From an uncultured Clostridia bacterium (GTDB lineage: Bacteria > Bacillota > Clostridia > Oscillospirales > Ruminococcaceae): a DNA stretch of 64,000 nt. Both the position numbers and the translations under genes were made by a program. The notes below the pieces were generated by a model, which made no database searches, had not been told where the DNA came from, and saw nothing but the letters and a program-made list of their open reading frames with translations. Numbering within the stretch: the stretch's first letter is position 1; every line of letters starts with the position of its first letter. Positions 42,675 to 50,921 of the stretch are shown here, piece by piece. The DNA lies in the NCBI GenBank assembly GCA_947168885.1, contig CAMVNQ010000001.1, positions 434,001-498,000 of the forward strand, in the 5' to 3' direction.

Positions 42675-43525
42675 AAATTCGTATCGGAACAAGAAAGAGC
42701 AAACTCGCGCTGATACAGTCGGAAATGGCCGCAGCTGCAATAAAGGCGGCATTCCCGGATATCGGAACAGAGCTTGTCCATATAACGACAAAAGGCGATA
42801 TCGTGCTCGACAAGCCGCTCGAAAAGATCGGCGGAAAGGGCGTTTTTATCGACGAGATCGAGCGTGCGATGCTTGACGGCGGGATAGATATTGCCGTTCA
42901 CAGCGCAAAAGACCTGCCGCTTGAACTCGCGGCGGGAACGTGCATCTGCGCCGTTCTTCCCCGTGCGGACGCGCACGATATTCTTGTCACGAACAAGGGT
43001 GCGGAGCTGCCCGAAAAACCGGTCATCGGAACGAGCAGCACCCGCCGTGCCGCAGGTGTGCGAAAGCTGCTCCCGGACGCGGTGACATCCGATATCCGCG
43101 GAAATGTCGATACACGTCTGAACAAGCTCGCCGACGGACAGTACGACGGAATTATCCTCGCGGCGGCGGGACTTTCAAGGCTCGGAGCGCTCTCCGACGA
43201 ACGCTTCGATTTTACGACAATCGGCTTCGGAACGCTCGTCCCCGCGCCGTGTCAGGGCATTATCGCGGTACAGTCGCGCGTCGGAGAAATTGCCGATAAA
43301 CTGCGCGGGATAAGCGACAATGCTGCATATTACTGCTTTGAAACGGAGCGGAAGGTGCTTGAACTTCTGGACGCGGGCTGTTCGTCACCGTCGGGAGCGT
43401 TCGCGGAAATATCGGACGGAAAGATCATGCTGACAGTAACAAAAGATCAGCAAAGATCATTGACCGACAGCGCGGACATCGCTGACAGGTTCGGGCTTGC
43501 GGAAAGGCTGGTGTCGGCGTTATGA
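42671..43525 (+). CDS. hemC: Hydroxymethylbilane synthase (porphobilinogen deaminase)
   Basis: The 284-residue product starts MKIRIGTRKSKLALIQSEM and carries KDLPLELAAGT, IGTSSTRRAAGVRK and VPAPCQGIIAVQ. The cofactor-binding Cys is in LDAGCSSPSGAFAE near residue 236. It joins four porphobilinogens into hydroxymethylbilane. It overlaps the genes on either side by 4 bp. It is somewhat short at the C-terminus, which is common in Firmicutes. Confidence 0.93.
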   Translation: MKIRIGTRKSKLALIQSEMAAAAIKAAFPDIGTELVHITTKGDIVLDKPLEKIGGKGVFIDEIERAMLDGGIDIAVHSAKDLPLELAAGTCICAVLPRADAHDILVTNKGAELPEKPVIGTSSTRRAAGVRKLLPDAVTSDIRGNVDTRLNKLADGQYDGIILAAAGLSRLGALSDERFDFTTIGFGTLVPAPCQGIIAVQSRVGEIADKLRGISDNAAYYCFETERKVLELLDAGCSSPSGAFAEISDGKIMLTVTKDQQRSLTDSADIADRFGLAERLVSAL

Positions 43526-44958
43526 GCGGATTGGTATATCTTATCGGCGCAGGCTGCGGCAGGTATGATCTGATTACTCTGCGCGGGCTGAACGCACTGA
43601 AAAAGTGCGATGTGATAGTTTATGACGCGCTTATCGACGAAAACCTGCTTGAATATGCGCCGGAAAATGCGGAGATCATCTGCGTGGGAAAGCGTGCGGG
43701 AAAGCACAGCGCGGCGCAGGACGAGATAAACGCGGTACTTGTGCGGAAGGCGCTTGACGGACATACAGTCGCACGGCTCAAGGGCGGTGACCCGTTCGTG
43801 TTCGGACGCGGCGGCGAGGAGATAACCGAGCTTCAGAAGCACGGTATCGCTTATGAAGTTATCCCAGGCATTTCATCGTCGATAGCCGTTCCGGAACTTG
43901 CGGGAATACCCGTGACGCACCGGAAGACAAGCCGTTCGTTCCATGTCATTACGGCACATATAGCGGGCGGAACACAGGACTTTTCAAAATATGCAAAACT
44001 TGACGGAACGCTCGTTTTCCTTATGGGACTGAACAGCCTCGGCAGCATCGCGGATAGTCTTATGAATGCGGGAAAGCCCTGCATAACGCCCGCCGCTGTG
44101 ATCTCGGAGGGCTGTACGGCAAGGCAGCGAACTGTGCGGGGAACTCTCGCCGATATTGCGGAGCTTGCCGGAAAAGCGGGAATGACAGCTCCCGCGGTGA
44201 TAGTTGTCGGAGATACGGCAGCTCTCGATTATGCGGGAACGGCGAAAAAACTTCCTCTTGCAGGCGTTTCCGTCACCGTCACCGGAACACGGAAATTCAC
44301 CGAAAAAGCCGGCGCTCTGCTTGAAAACGAGGGCGCGGATGTCCGCAGATACAGCAATCTCACGATCACGAAAATCCGCGATATACCGGCGCTTGACGGC
44401 TATGAATGCATAGCGTTCACAAGCTCTTACGGTGCGGAGTTTTTCATAGATCACTGCCGCGAAAAACGCATTGACCTGCGGAAATTTGCGGGTGTAAAAA
44501 TTGCCGCAGTAGGAAGTGGAACTGCCGGAACTCTCGCATCGTCCGGAATTTACCCGGACATCGTTCCCGAAAAATACACCGTCCGTGATCTCGGCGAGAC
44601 AATAGCCGGCAGCGTGACGGGACGGGTACTTATACTGCGTGCGGAGCGCGGCTCGGACGAGCTGACAAAGGTGCTTTCCGAGCGAGGAACAGCGTTTGAC
44701 GACGTTAAGATCTATGACACTGTGAGCCGGAAAATACCGCCGATCACAACGGACAGTGACTACATAGTTTTCGGAAGTTCGTCTGGCGTGCAAAGTTTTT
44801 TTGAAAGCGGCAGCACGGTTTCCGCAGATACGAAGATAGTCTGCATAGGTGTACAGACAGCGGAAACTGCCGGACAGCTCACATCAAATACGGTAATAAC
44901 GGCATTCCCGCACACTGCGGCGGGTGTTGCCGATGCTATAAAAGAGGACAGAAAATGA
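43522..44958 (+). CDS. cobA-hemD: Uroporphyrinogen-III C-methyltransferase / uroporphyrinogen-III synthase fusion
   Basis: The 478-residue product is a fusion. Residues 1-240 are CobA/SumT: YLIGAGCGRYDLITLRGL, VARLKGGDPFVFGRGGEE and VIPGISSSIAVPELAGIPVTH. Residues 245-478 are HemD, with FTSSYGAEFFIDHC and DIVPEKYTVRDLGE. It closes the uroporphyrinogen-III ring and methylates it to precorrin-2, thereby committing the pathway to siroheme. Fusions of this order are common in Clostridia. Confidence 0.92.
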   Translation: MSGLVYLIGAGCGRYDLITLRGLNALKKCDVIVYDALIDENLLEYAPENAEIICVGKRAGKHSAAQDEINAVLVRKALDGHTVARLKGGDPFVFGRGGEEITELQKHGIAYEVIPGISSSIAVPELAGIPVTHRKTSRSFHVITAHIAGGTQDFSKYAKLDGTLVFLMGLNSLGSIADSLMNAGKPCITPAAVISEGCTARQRTVRGTLADIAELAGKAGMTAPAVIVVGDTAALDYAGTAKKLPLAGVSVTVTGTRKFTEKAGALLENEGADVRRYSNLTITKIRDIPALDGYECIAFTSSYGAEFFIDHCREKRIDLRKFAGVKIAAVGSGTAGTLASSGIYPDIVPEKYTVRDLGETIAGSVTGRVLILRAERGSDELTKVLSERGTAFDDVKIYDTVSRKIPPITTDSDYIVFGSSSGVQSFFESGSTVSADTKIVCIGVQTAETAGQLTSNTVITAFPHTAAGVADAIKEDRK

Positions 44959-45917
44959 GAAGATTCAGAAGACTCCGCGCAAGTGAGGAGATACGCTCTC
45001 TTGTGCAGGAAACGCGGCTTTCCGCAAAAGAACTGATATACCCCGTTTTTGTTAAAGAAGGCGAGAACATCAAAGCTCCTGTTGACTCCATGCCAGGTAT
45101 TTACCAATGGTCACTCGACAGGTTTGACGAGGAGCTTGACCGAATCTCGGCAAGCGGCATCGCTGGATTGCTGATATTCGGCATACCGGAACACAAGGAC
45201 GAGCTTGCGACAGAAGCGTACAGCGAAACGGGCATCACTCAGCGTGCGATACGGCACATCAAGGAGAAGTACCCGCGGCTGCTTGTGATAGCCGATGTGT
45301 GCCTGTGCGAATATACATCTCACGGGCATTGCGGGGTCGTCTGCTGCGGTGAGATACTCAACGATGATACGCTCCCGCTGCTTGCGAAAATGGCGGTAAG
45401 TCTTGCGGACGCAGGAGCGGATATAATCGCACCGTCCGACATGATGGACGGCAGAGTTGCGGCTATTCGTGCAGCGCTTGATAGCGCGGGACACATAAAC
45501 ACGCCGATACTTTCTTACAGCGCAAAGTTCGCGTCGGGCTACTACTCACCGTTTCGTGACGCGGCACAATCCGCTCCCGCGTTCGGAGACAGGCGCACAT
45601 ATCAGATGAGCGTTACCAACGGGCGTGAGGCGCTCCGAGAGATCGCCGATGATATTGACGAGGGCGCGGATATGGTAATGGTAAAGCCCGCGCTCGCTTA
45701 TCTCGACATTGTCCGTGCCGCACGTGACCGTTTCGGTCTGCCAATAGCGGCATATAACGTAAGCGGCGAATACAGCATGGTAAAAGCAGCCGCGGCGAAC
45801 GGCTGGATAGACGAAAAGCGGATAGTGCTCGAAAATCTTATTGCAATTAAGCGCGCAGGTGCGGATATCATCATCACATATCACGCGCTCGATGCCGCGG
45901 AATGGATAAACGAATGA
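44955..45917 (+). CDS. hemB: Porphobilinogen synthase (ALA dehydratase)
   Basis: The 320-residue product has VIADVCLCEYTSHGHCG (metal-binding cysteines), APSDMMDGRVAAIR, SYSAKFASGYYSPFRDAA with its Schiff-base Lys, and MVKPALAYLDI with the second Lys. It condenses two ALA molecules to porphobilinogen. The Cys-rich site suggests the zinc-dependent type. It overlaps its neighbours by a few bases. Confidence 0.94.
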   Translation: MRRFRRLRASEEIRSLVQETRLSAKELIYPVFVKEGENIKAPVDSMPGIYQWSLDRFDEELDRISASGIAGLLIFGIPEHKDELATEAYSETGITQRAIRHIKEKYPRLLVIADVCLCEYTSHGHCGVVCCGEILNDDTLPLLAKMAVSLADAGADIIAPSDMMDGRVAAIRAALDSAGHINTPILSYSAKFASGYYSPFRDAAQSAPAFGDRRTYQMSVTNGREALREIADDIDEGADMVMVKPALAYLDIVRAARDRFGLPIAAYNVSGEYSMVKAAAANGWIDEKRIVLENLIAIKRAGADIIITYHALDAAEWINE

Positions 45918-47179
45918 TAACAGCAAGATCAACAGAATTGTTTGCAAAAGCCAAAACTCTGATGCCGGGCGGCGTGAACAGCCCTGTCCGCGCTTTCGGG
46001 AGCGTCGGCAGAGAACCGCTGTTCATCGCTTCCTCACACGGTGACAGGATAACCGACGCGGACGGGAACGAGTTCATAGACTTTGTATGCTCGTGGGGAC
46101 CGGACATTCTCGGACACGCTCACCCCGCCGTGACAGACGCGGTCAGACGCGCCTGCGAAAACGGGCTCACATACGGAGCCTGTCATGAGGGCGAGATAAT
46201 CCTCGCGGAGAAGATACAGTCACACTTCCCGTCAATGGAGCTGATGCGGCTTGTAAATTCCGGCACGGAGGCGGTAATGAGCGCGGTACGTGCGGCTCGC
46301 GGCTACACGAAACGCAGTAAGATAGTAAAGTTTGCCGGATGCTATCACGGACATTCGGACGGACTTCTCGTCAGGGGTGGTTCGGGACTGCTCACGGGCT
46401 CTATACCCGACAGTGCGGGAGTTCCCGCCGGCTTTACGGAAAGCACGCTGCTTGCGAAGTACAACGATATTGTTTCGGTGCAGGCTTTGTTTGAGAGATA
46501 CGGCGGAGATATAGCCGCCGTGATAGTCGAGCCCTGTGCCGCGAACATGGGCGTTGTACCGCCGAAAGACGGCTTTTTGCAGGCGCTTCGTGACATCACA
46601 GCGGAATACGGCGCTTTGCTGATATTCGACGAGGTGATAACGGGATTTCGTCTGTCGGCGGGCGGCGCACAGGAATATTACGGCATAACGCCCGATATGA
46701 CCGTGCTCGGAAAGATAGTCGGCGGCGGAATGCCGCTTGCGGCTTACGGCGGCAAGCGTGAGATAATGGAGCAGGTAGCTCCGCTCGGCGCGGTGTATCA
46801 GGCGGGAACGCTCTCCGGAAATCCGATAGCTACATCCGCGGGAATTGCTGCTATAACAGCGATAGAGCAGACACCCGACCTGTATAGCGAGCTTGACCGG
46901 AAAACAGCGTTACTTGAAAATGCCGCAAAGAGCGCGGGACTTAACGTGAACCGCTGCGGTTCGCTGATGACTGTGTTCTTTACCGGAACGCCCGTTACGG
47001 ATTACGAAAGCGCGGTCACAGCCGACAGAACGCAGTATGCGCATTTCTTCAATTACCTGCTCGAAAAAGGCATTTACGCCGCACCGTCACAGTTTGAAGC
47101 GATGTTTGTTTCTTATGCGCACACTGACGAGGATATAGCAAAAACAGCGGAAATAATAGCCAATTACAGAAAGGGATAA
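45914..47179 (+). CDS. hemL: Glutamate-1-semialdehyde 2,1-aminomutase
   Basis: The 421-residue product starts MITARSTELFAKAKTLMPGG, with the start overlapping the hemB stop (ATGA). PLP-site features are NSGTEAVMSAVRAARGYT, FAGCYHGHSD, IFDEVITGFRL and the Lys in VLGKIVGGGMPLAAYGG. It turns glutamate-1-semialdehyde into 5-aminolevulinate. With hemA it supplies the C5 route, so the operon holds every step from glutamyl-tRNA to siroheme. Confidence 0.94.
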   Translation: MITARSTELFAKAKTLMPGGVNSPVRAFGSVGREPLFIASSHGDRITDADGNEFIDFVCSWGPDILGHAHPAVTDAVRRACENGLTYGACHEGEIILAEKIQSHFPSMELMRLVNSGTEAVMSAVRAARGYTKRSKIVKFAGCYHGHSDGLLVRGGSGLLTGSIPDSAGVPAGFTESTLLAKYNDIVSVQALFERYGGDIAAVIVEPCAANMGVVPPKDGFLQALRDITAEYGALLIFDEVITGFRLSAGGAQEYYGITPDMTVLGKIVGGGMPLAAYGGKREIMEQVAPLGAVYQAGTLSGNPIATSAGIAAITAIEQTPDLYSELDRKTALLENAAKSAGLNVNRCGSLMTVFFTGTPVTDYESAVTADRTQYAHFFNYLLEKGIYAAPSQFEAMFVSYAHTDEDIAKTAEIIANYRKG

Positions 47180-47183
47180 CATT

Positions 47184-48047
47184 ATGGCAGTCGATTACTC
47201 AACTCTCAAAAAAGGCGGATTCATGCGCCAGAAGCAGAAAAACAACTTTTCGCTGCGCTTACGCGTTGTCGGCGGTAACGTCACAGCCGGACAGCTTGCA
47301 AAAATTGCTGAAGTCGCAGAAAAATACGGCGACGGACACGTTCACCTCACTTCTCGCCAGAGCATCGAGATACCGTTCATCAAGCTCGAACAGATCGACG
47401 AGGTGAAGAACGCGCTCGGTGAGGGCGGTGTGGAGCCCGGAGTCTGCGGTCCGCGCGTTCGCACGATAACCGCATGTCAGGGCAGCGCTATATGCCCGAG
47501 CGGGTGCATCGACACCTACGCGCTTGCGCAGGAGCTTGACGAACGTTACTTCGGACGCGAGCTTCCGCACAAATTCAAGTTTGGCATCACCGGCTGCCAG
47601 AACAACTGCCTCAAAGCGGAGGAAAACGACCTCGGCATCAAGGGCGGCATAAAGGTGCAGTGGAAGGAGCAGGACTGCATACACTGCGGTGTCTGCGAAA
47701 AGGTCTGTCGTGTGAACGCGATAACCGTGCAGAACGGAAAGATCACAGTCGATACGGGTAAATGCAACTTCTGCGGACGCTGTGTTAAATCCTGTCCGAC
47801 AGACGCGTGGGAGCAGAAAAGCGGCTACATCGTGTCCTTCGGCGGACTTTTCGGAAACAGCATCGCGAAGGGCGAACCGATAGTTCCGTTCATCGAGGAT
47901 CACGACACGCTGATGCGCGTATGCGATGCGGCAATTGAGTTTTTTGCACAGAATGCGAACCCGAGCGAGCGGTTCCGCTTCACTCTCGACCGCGTGGGAC
48001 ATGACAAGTTCAGAGAAGTGATACTTAATGCGGTAAATACAAAATGA
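47184..48047 (+). CDS. Siroheme [4Fe-4S] sulfite reductase, small ferredoxin-containing type
   Basis: The 287-residue product has an N-terminal half with HVHLTSRQSIEIPF and the siroheme/cluster cysteines in TACQGSAICPSG (C-x5-C) and GCQNNC (C-x3-C). Then comes an inserted ferredoxin domain with two cluster sets, CIHCGVCEKVC and CNFCGRCVKSCP (about residues 165-205). It reduces sulfite to sulfide. It is much smaller than the two-repeat CysI enzymes and resembles the short single-repeat sulfite reductases and AsrC. It lies directly behind the siroheme genes and ahead of the APS reductase. Confidence 0.88.
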   Translation: MAVDYSTLKKGGFMRQKQKNNFSLRLRVVGGNVTAGQLAKIAEVAEKYGDGHVHLTSRQSIEIPFIKLEQIDEVKNALGEGGVEPGVCGPRVRTITACQGSAICPSGCIDTYALAQELDERYFGRELPHKFKFGITGCQNNCLKAEENDLGIKGGIKVQWKEQDCIHCGVCEKVCRVNAITVQNGKITVDTGKCNFCGRCVKSCPTDAWEQKSGYIVSFGGLFGNSIAKGEPIVPFIEDHDTLMRVCDAAIEFFAQNANPSERFRFTLDRVGHDKFREVILNAVNTK

Positions 48048-49699
48048 AGACCGAAATAATCAAGACAGATATACTTATCATCGGCGGCGGTACAGCGGGC
48101 TGCTATGCTGCGGTCACAGCCGCTGAAAACTCGGATAAGAAAATACTTATATGCGAGAAAGCGCACATCAGAAGAAGCGGCTGTCTTGCAGCGGGAGTGA
48201 ACGCGCTGAACGCTTACATCACCGAAGGACGGACGCCGCAGGATTACGCGGATTACTGCAAAAAGGACGCCGCAGGGATAGCGCGTGACGACCTGCTTCT
48301 CACGATGTCGGAACGTTTGAACGCGGTGACGGAACGGCTTGAAAAAGAGGGACTCGTTATCTTGAAAGACGAAAACGGAAAATACGTCACTCGCGGGAAT
48401 CGCAACATCAAGATAAACGGTGAGAACATAAAGCCGCTTCTTGCAGGAATGGTGAGTAAATTACCGAACATAACTGTGCTCAACCGCGTGAACATCATCG
48501 ACATTTCCGTGACAGACAACCGCGTGAACGGCGCTTTCGGCATAGGCATAGAGAACGACGTTTTCTACGTTATCGAAGCGGGCGCGGTGCTTATCGCAAC
48601 AGGCGGAGCGGCGGGACTGTACAAGCCGAACAATCCCGGCTTTTCGCGGCACAAGATGTGGTACTGCCCGTTCAATACAGGCGCGGGCTACGCTATGGGA
48701 ATACGTCACGGCGCGGAAATGACCACGTTCGAGATGCGCTTCATCGCACTTCGGTGCAAGGACACGATAGCGCCCACGGGCACTCTCGCGCAGGGTGTCG
48801 GAGCGAAACAGATCAACGCTCACGGCGAAGTGTATGAGCAGAAATACGGGCTCACGACATCGGGGCGCGTTTATGGGACCGTTGCGGAAAATATTGCCGG
48901 CCGCGGGCCGTGTTACCTGCAAACAAAAGGCATAACACACGAGCGTGAGCAGTCGCTTCTGAAAGCGTATCTGAATATGGCGCCCTCGCAGACGCTGAAA
49001 TGGCTGGAAAGCGGTACACTTCCGTCGGAACACAATGTTGAGATCGAAGGCACCGAACCGTACATCGTCGGAGGTCATACGGCAAGCGGATTCTGGATAG
49101 ACGCAGACCGCGCTACAACGATAAAGGGTCTGTACGCGGCAGGTGATGTCGCGGGAGGAGCTCCCCAGAAATACGTCACCGGCGCACTGGCGGAAGGCGG
49201 GATAGCCGCACATTCGATGCTACAGTATCTTGCTGACGGAATTTCCGGAACCGTTTCCGGTGATGAAATATCACAGCACGAATGTGAAATAACACACTTC
49301 CTCTCTGCGGGCGCCCCCCCTTACTCGACCGAACAGCTCGAAGAAGCTATGCAGACCGTAATGGACAGCTATGCTGGCGGGATAAAGACGAACTACCGTT
49401 TCTCCGGAAAAAGCCTTGACGAAGCGGACAGACGCATCGTGCAGCTGCAGGAGCTTTCCGACAGTCTGCGTGCCGGCGATGCGCAGGAGCTTATGTATAT
49501 TTACGAGCTGCGCGAAAGGCTTACGGTGTGCAGGACAGTGATAGCACATCTGAAAGCGCGGCATGAGACCCGCTGGCACTGTTTTGCGGAGAATACCGAT
49601 TTTCCGGAGCGGGATGATGAACACTGGAATGTATTCGTGAACTCTCGTTTTGAAAACGGGAAAACCGAGATCATATTAAGGAGAGTGAATTCCCCGTGA
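48044..49699 (+). CDS. aprA: Adenylylsulfate reductase alpha subunit, AprA-type flavoprotein
   Basis: The 551-residue product has the FAD dinucleotide motif ILIIGGGTAGCYAAV near residue 11, IRRSGCLAAGVNALN, and MRFIALRCKDTIAPTG, features of the AprA branch of the fumarate-reductase family. It should reduce APS to sulfite and AMP. It is shorter than dissimilatory AprA (about 620-660). A ferredoxin-type AprB follows with a 4-bp overlap. Its place in an uptake and siroheme operon points to assimilation rather than respiration. Confidence 0.85.
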   Translation: MKTEIIKTDILIIGGGTAGCYAAVTAAENSDKKILICEKAHIRRSGCLAAGVNALNAYITEGRTPQDYADYCKKDAAGIARDDLLLTMSERLNAVTERLEKEGLVILKDENGKYVTRGNRNIKINGENIKPLLAGMVSKLPNITVLNRVNIIDISVTDNRVNGAFGIGIENDVFYVIEAGAVLIATGGAAGLYKPNNPGFSRHKMWYCPFNTGAGYAMGIRHGAEMTTFEMRFIALRCKDTIAPTGTLAQGVGAKQINAHGEVYEQKYGLTTSGRVYGTVAENIAGRGPCYLQTKGITHEREQSLLKAYLNMAPSQTLKWLESGTLPSEHNVEIEGTEPYIVGGHTASGFWIDADRATTIKGLYAAGDVAGGAPQKYVTGALAEGGIAAHSMLQYLADGISGTVSGDEISQHECEITHFLSAGAPPYSTEQLEEAMQTVMDSYAGGIKTNYRFSGKSLDEADRRIVQLQELSDSLRAGDAQELMYIYELRERLTVCRTVIAHLKARHETRWHCFAENTDFPERDDEHWNVFVNSRFENGKTEIILRRVNSP

Positions 49700-50010
49700 G
49701 CATTGAGATAGACAGACAAAAGTGTGTCGGCTGCGGCAGATGCCGCGATGTATGCCCCGGAACGCTCATAGCTCTCGATACAGAAAAACGCGCGTATATA
49801 AAATACCCGCGTGACTGCTGGGGCTGTACGAGCTGTATCAAGGAATGTCCGGTTTGCGCGATACGGTTCTTTCTCGGTGCCGATATGGGAGGCATGGGGA
49901 GCCGTATGTACACGGAAAAGCACGGCGATATACTTGACTGGCTGATAGAAAAACCGGACGGCGGTATCGTTAAAATATCCGTTGACACAAGAGAATCAAA
50001 CAAGTATTAG
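49696..50010 (+). CDS. aprB: Adenylylsulfate reductase beta subunit, AprB-type ferredoxin
   Basis: The 104-residue product has two cluster motifs: [13 protein letters not shown] (residues 10-22) and [12 protein letters not shown] (about 41-52). The C-terminal tail ([17 protein letters not shown] text) resembles the tail of short AprB proteins, which dock on AprA. Dissimilatory AprB is about 150 residues, so this is a trimmed form. It passes electrons to the AprA flavin. Confidence 0.85.
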   Translation: MSIEIDRQKCVGCGRCRDVCPGTLIALDTEKRAYIKYPRDCWGCTSCIKECPVCAIRFFLGADMGGMGSRMYTEKHGDILDWLIEKPDGGIVKISVDTRESNKY

Positions 50011-50021
50011 GAGATGATGTT

Positions 50022-50921
50022 ATGCACGGTTTATCGCATCTTGACGAGCTTGAAGCAGAGGCGATATACATAATACGCGAAGTCGCGGCGGAGTGCGAAA
50101 AGCCCGTTATGCTGTACTCGATAGGAAAGGACAGCTCAGTGATGCTGCACCTCGCGCTCAAAGCGTTTTATCCCGAAAAGCCACCGTTCCCGTTCCTGCA
50201 CGTCAACACGACGTGGAAGTTCAAAGAAATGATAAAATTCCGTGACGAGACAGCGAAAAAACTCGGTATCGAAATGCTCGAATATATAAATGAGGACGGT
50301 GTGAAGCGCGGAATCAATCCGTTTGACCACGGCGCGGCATACACCGACATTATGAAGACGCAGGCGCTCAAACAGGCGCTCGATAAGTACGGCTTCACGG
50401 CAGCATTCGGCGGCGGCAGACGCGACGAGGAAAAGTCCCGCGCAAAAGAGAGGATCTTCTCCTTCCGCAGCGCGTCGCACGCGTGGGATCCGAAAAATCA
50501 GCGCCCAGAGGTGTGGAAGCTCTACAATACGAAGATCAACAGGGGTGAGAGCATACGCGTCTTTCCTATCTCAAACTGGACAGAAAAGGACATCTGGCAG
50601 TACATACGACGCGAAAATATCGACATAGTTCCGCTGTATTTTGCTGCGGTGCGTCCGGTGGTCGAGCGCGACGGGAACATAATTATGGTCGATGACGACA
50701 GGTTCCCGCTTAAAGACGGTGAAGTGCCGCAGATGAAGTCCGTGCGTTTCAGGACGCTCGGCTGCTATCCGCTTACCGGCGGTATCGAAAGCACTGCGGC
50801 GACGCTTGACGACATAATCGCTGAAACGCTTGCAAGCGTGGAATCCGAGCGCACATCACGCGTTATCGACAACGAGGCTGCGGGAAGCATGGAGCGCAGA
50901 AAGAGAGAGGGGTATTTCTAA
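50022..50921 (+). CDS. cysD: Sulfate adenylyltransferase subunit 2
   Basis: The 299-residue product has the PP-loop [14 protein letters not shown] (about residue 31), [32 protein letters not shown] and [12 protein letters not shown]. With CysN it forms ATP sulfurylase and activates sulfate to APS. It begins 11 bp after aprB, and its stop overlaps cysN by one base. No APS kinase or PAPS reductase gene is present, consistent with direct APS reduction. Confidence 0.94.
   Translation: MHGLSHLDELEAEAIYIIREVAAECEKPVMLYSIGKDSSVMLHLALKAFYPEKPPFPFLHVNTTWKFKEMIKFRDETAKKLGIEMLEYINEDGVKRGINPFDHGAAYTDIMKTQALKQALDKYGFTAAFGGGRRDEEKSRAKERIFSFRSASHAWDPKNQRPEVWKLYNTKINRGESIRVFPISNWTEKDIWQYIRRENIDIVPLYFAAVRPVVERDGNIIMVDDDRFPLKDGEVPQMKSVRFRTLGCYPLTGGIESTAATLDDIIAETLASVESERTSRVIDNEAAGSMERRKREGYF

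Noticed and set aside
48044-50010. Dissimilatory sulfate respiration
   Set aside because: The AprAB-type genes could suggest it, but dsr and qmo genes are absent and the context is uptake plus siroheme plus a small sulfite reductase.
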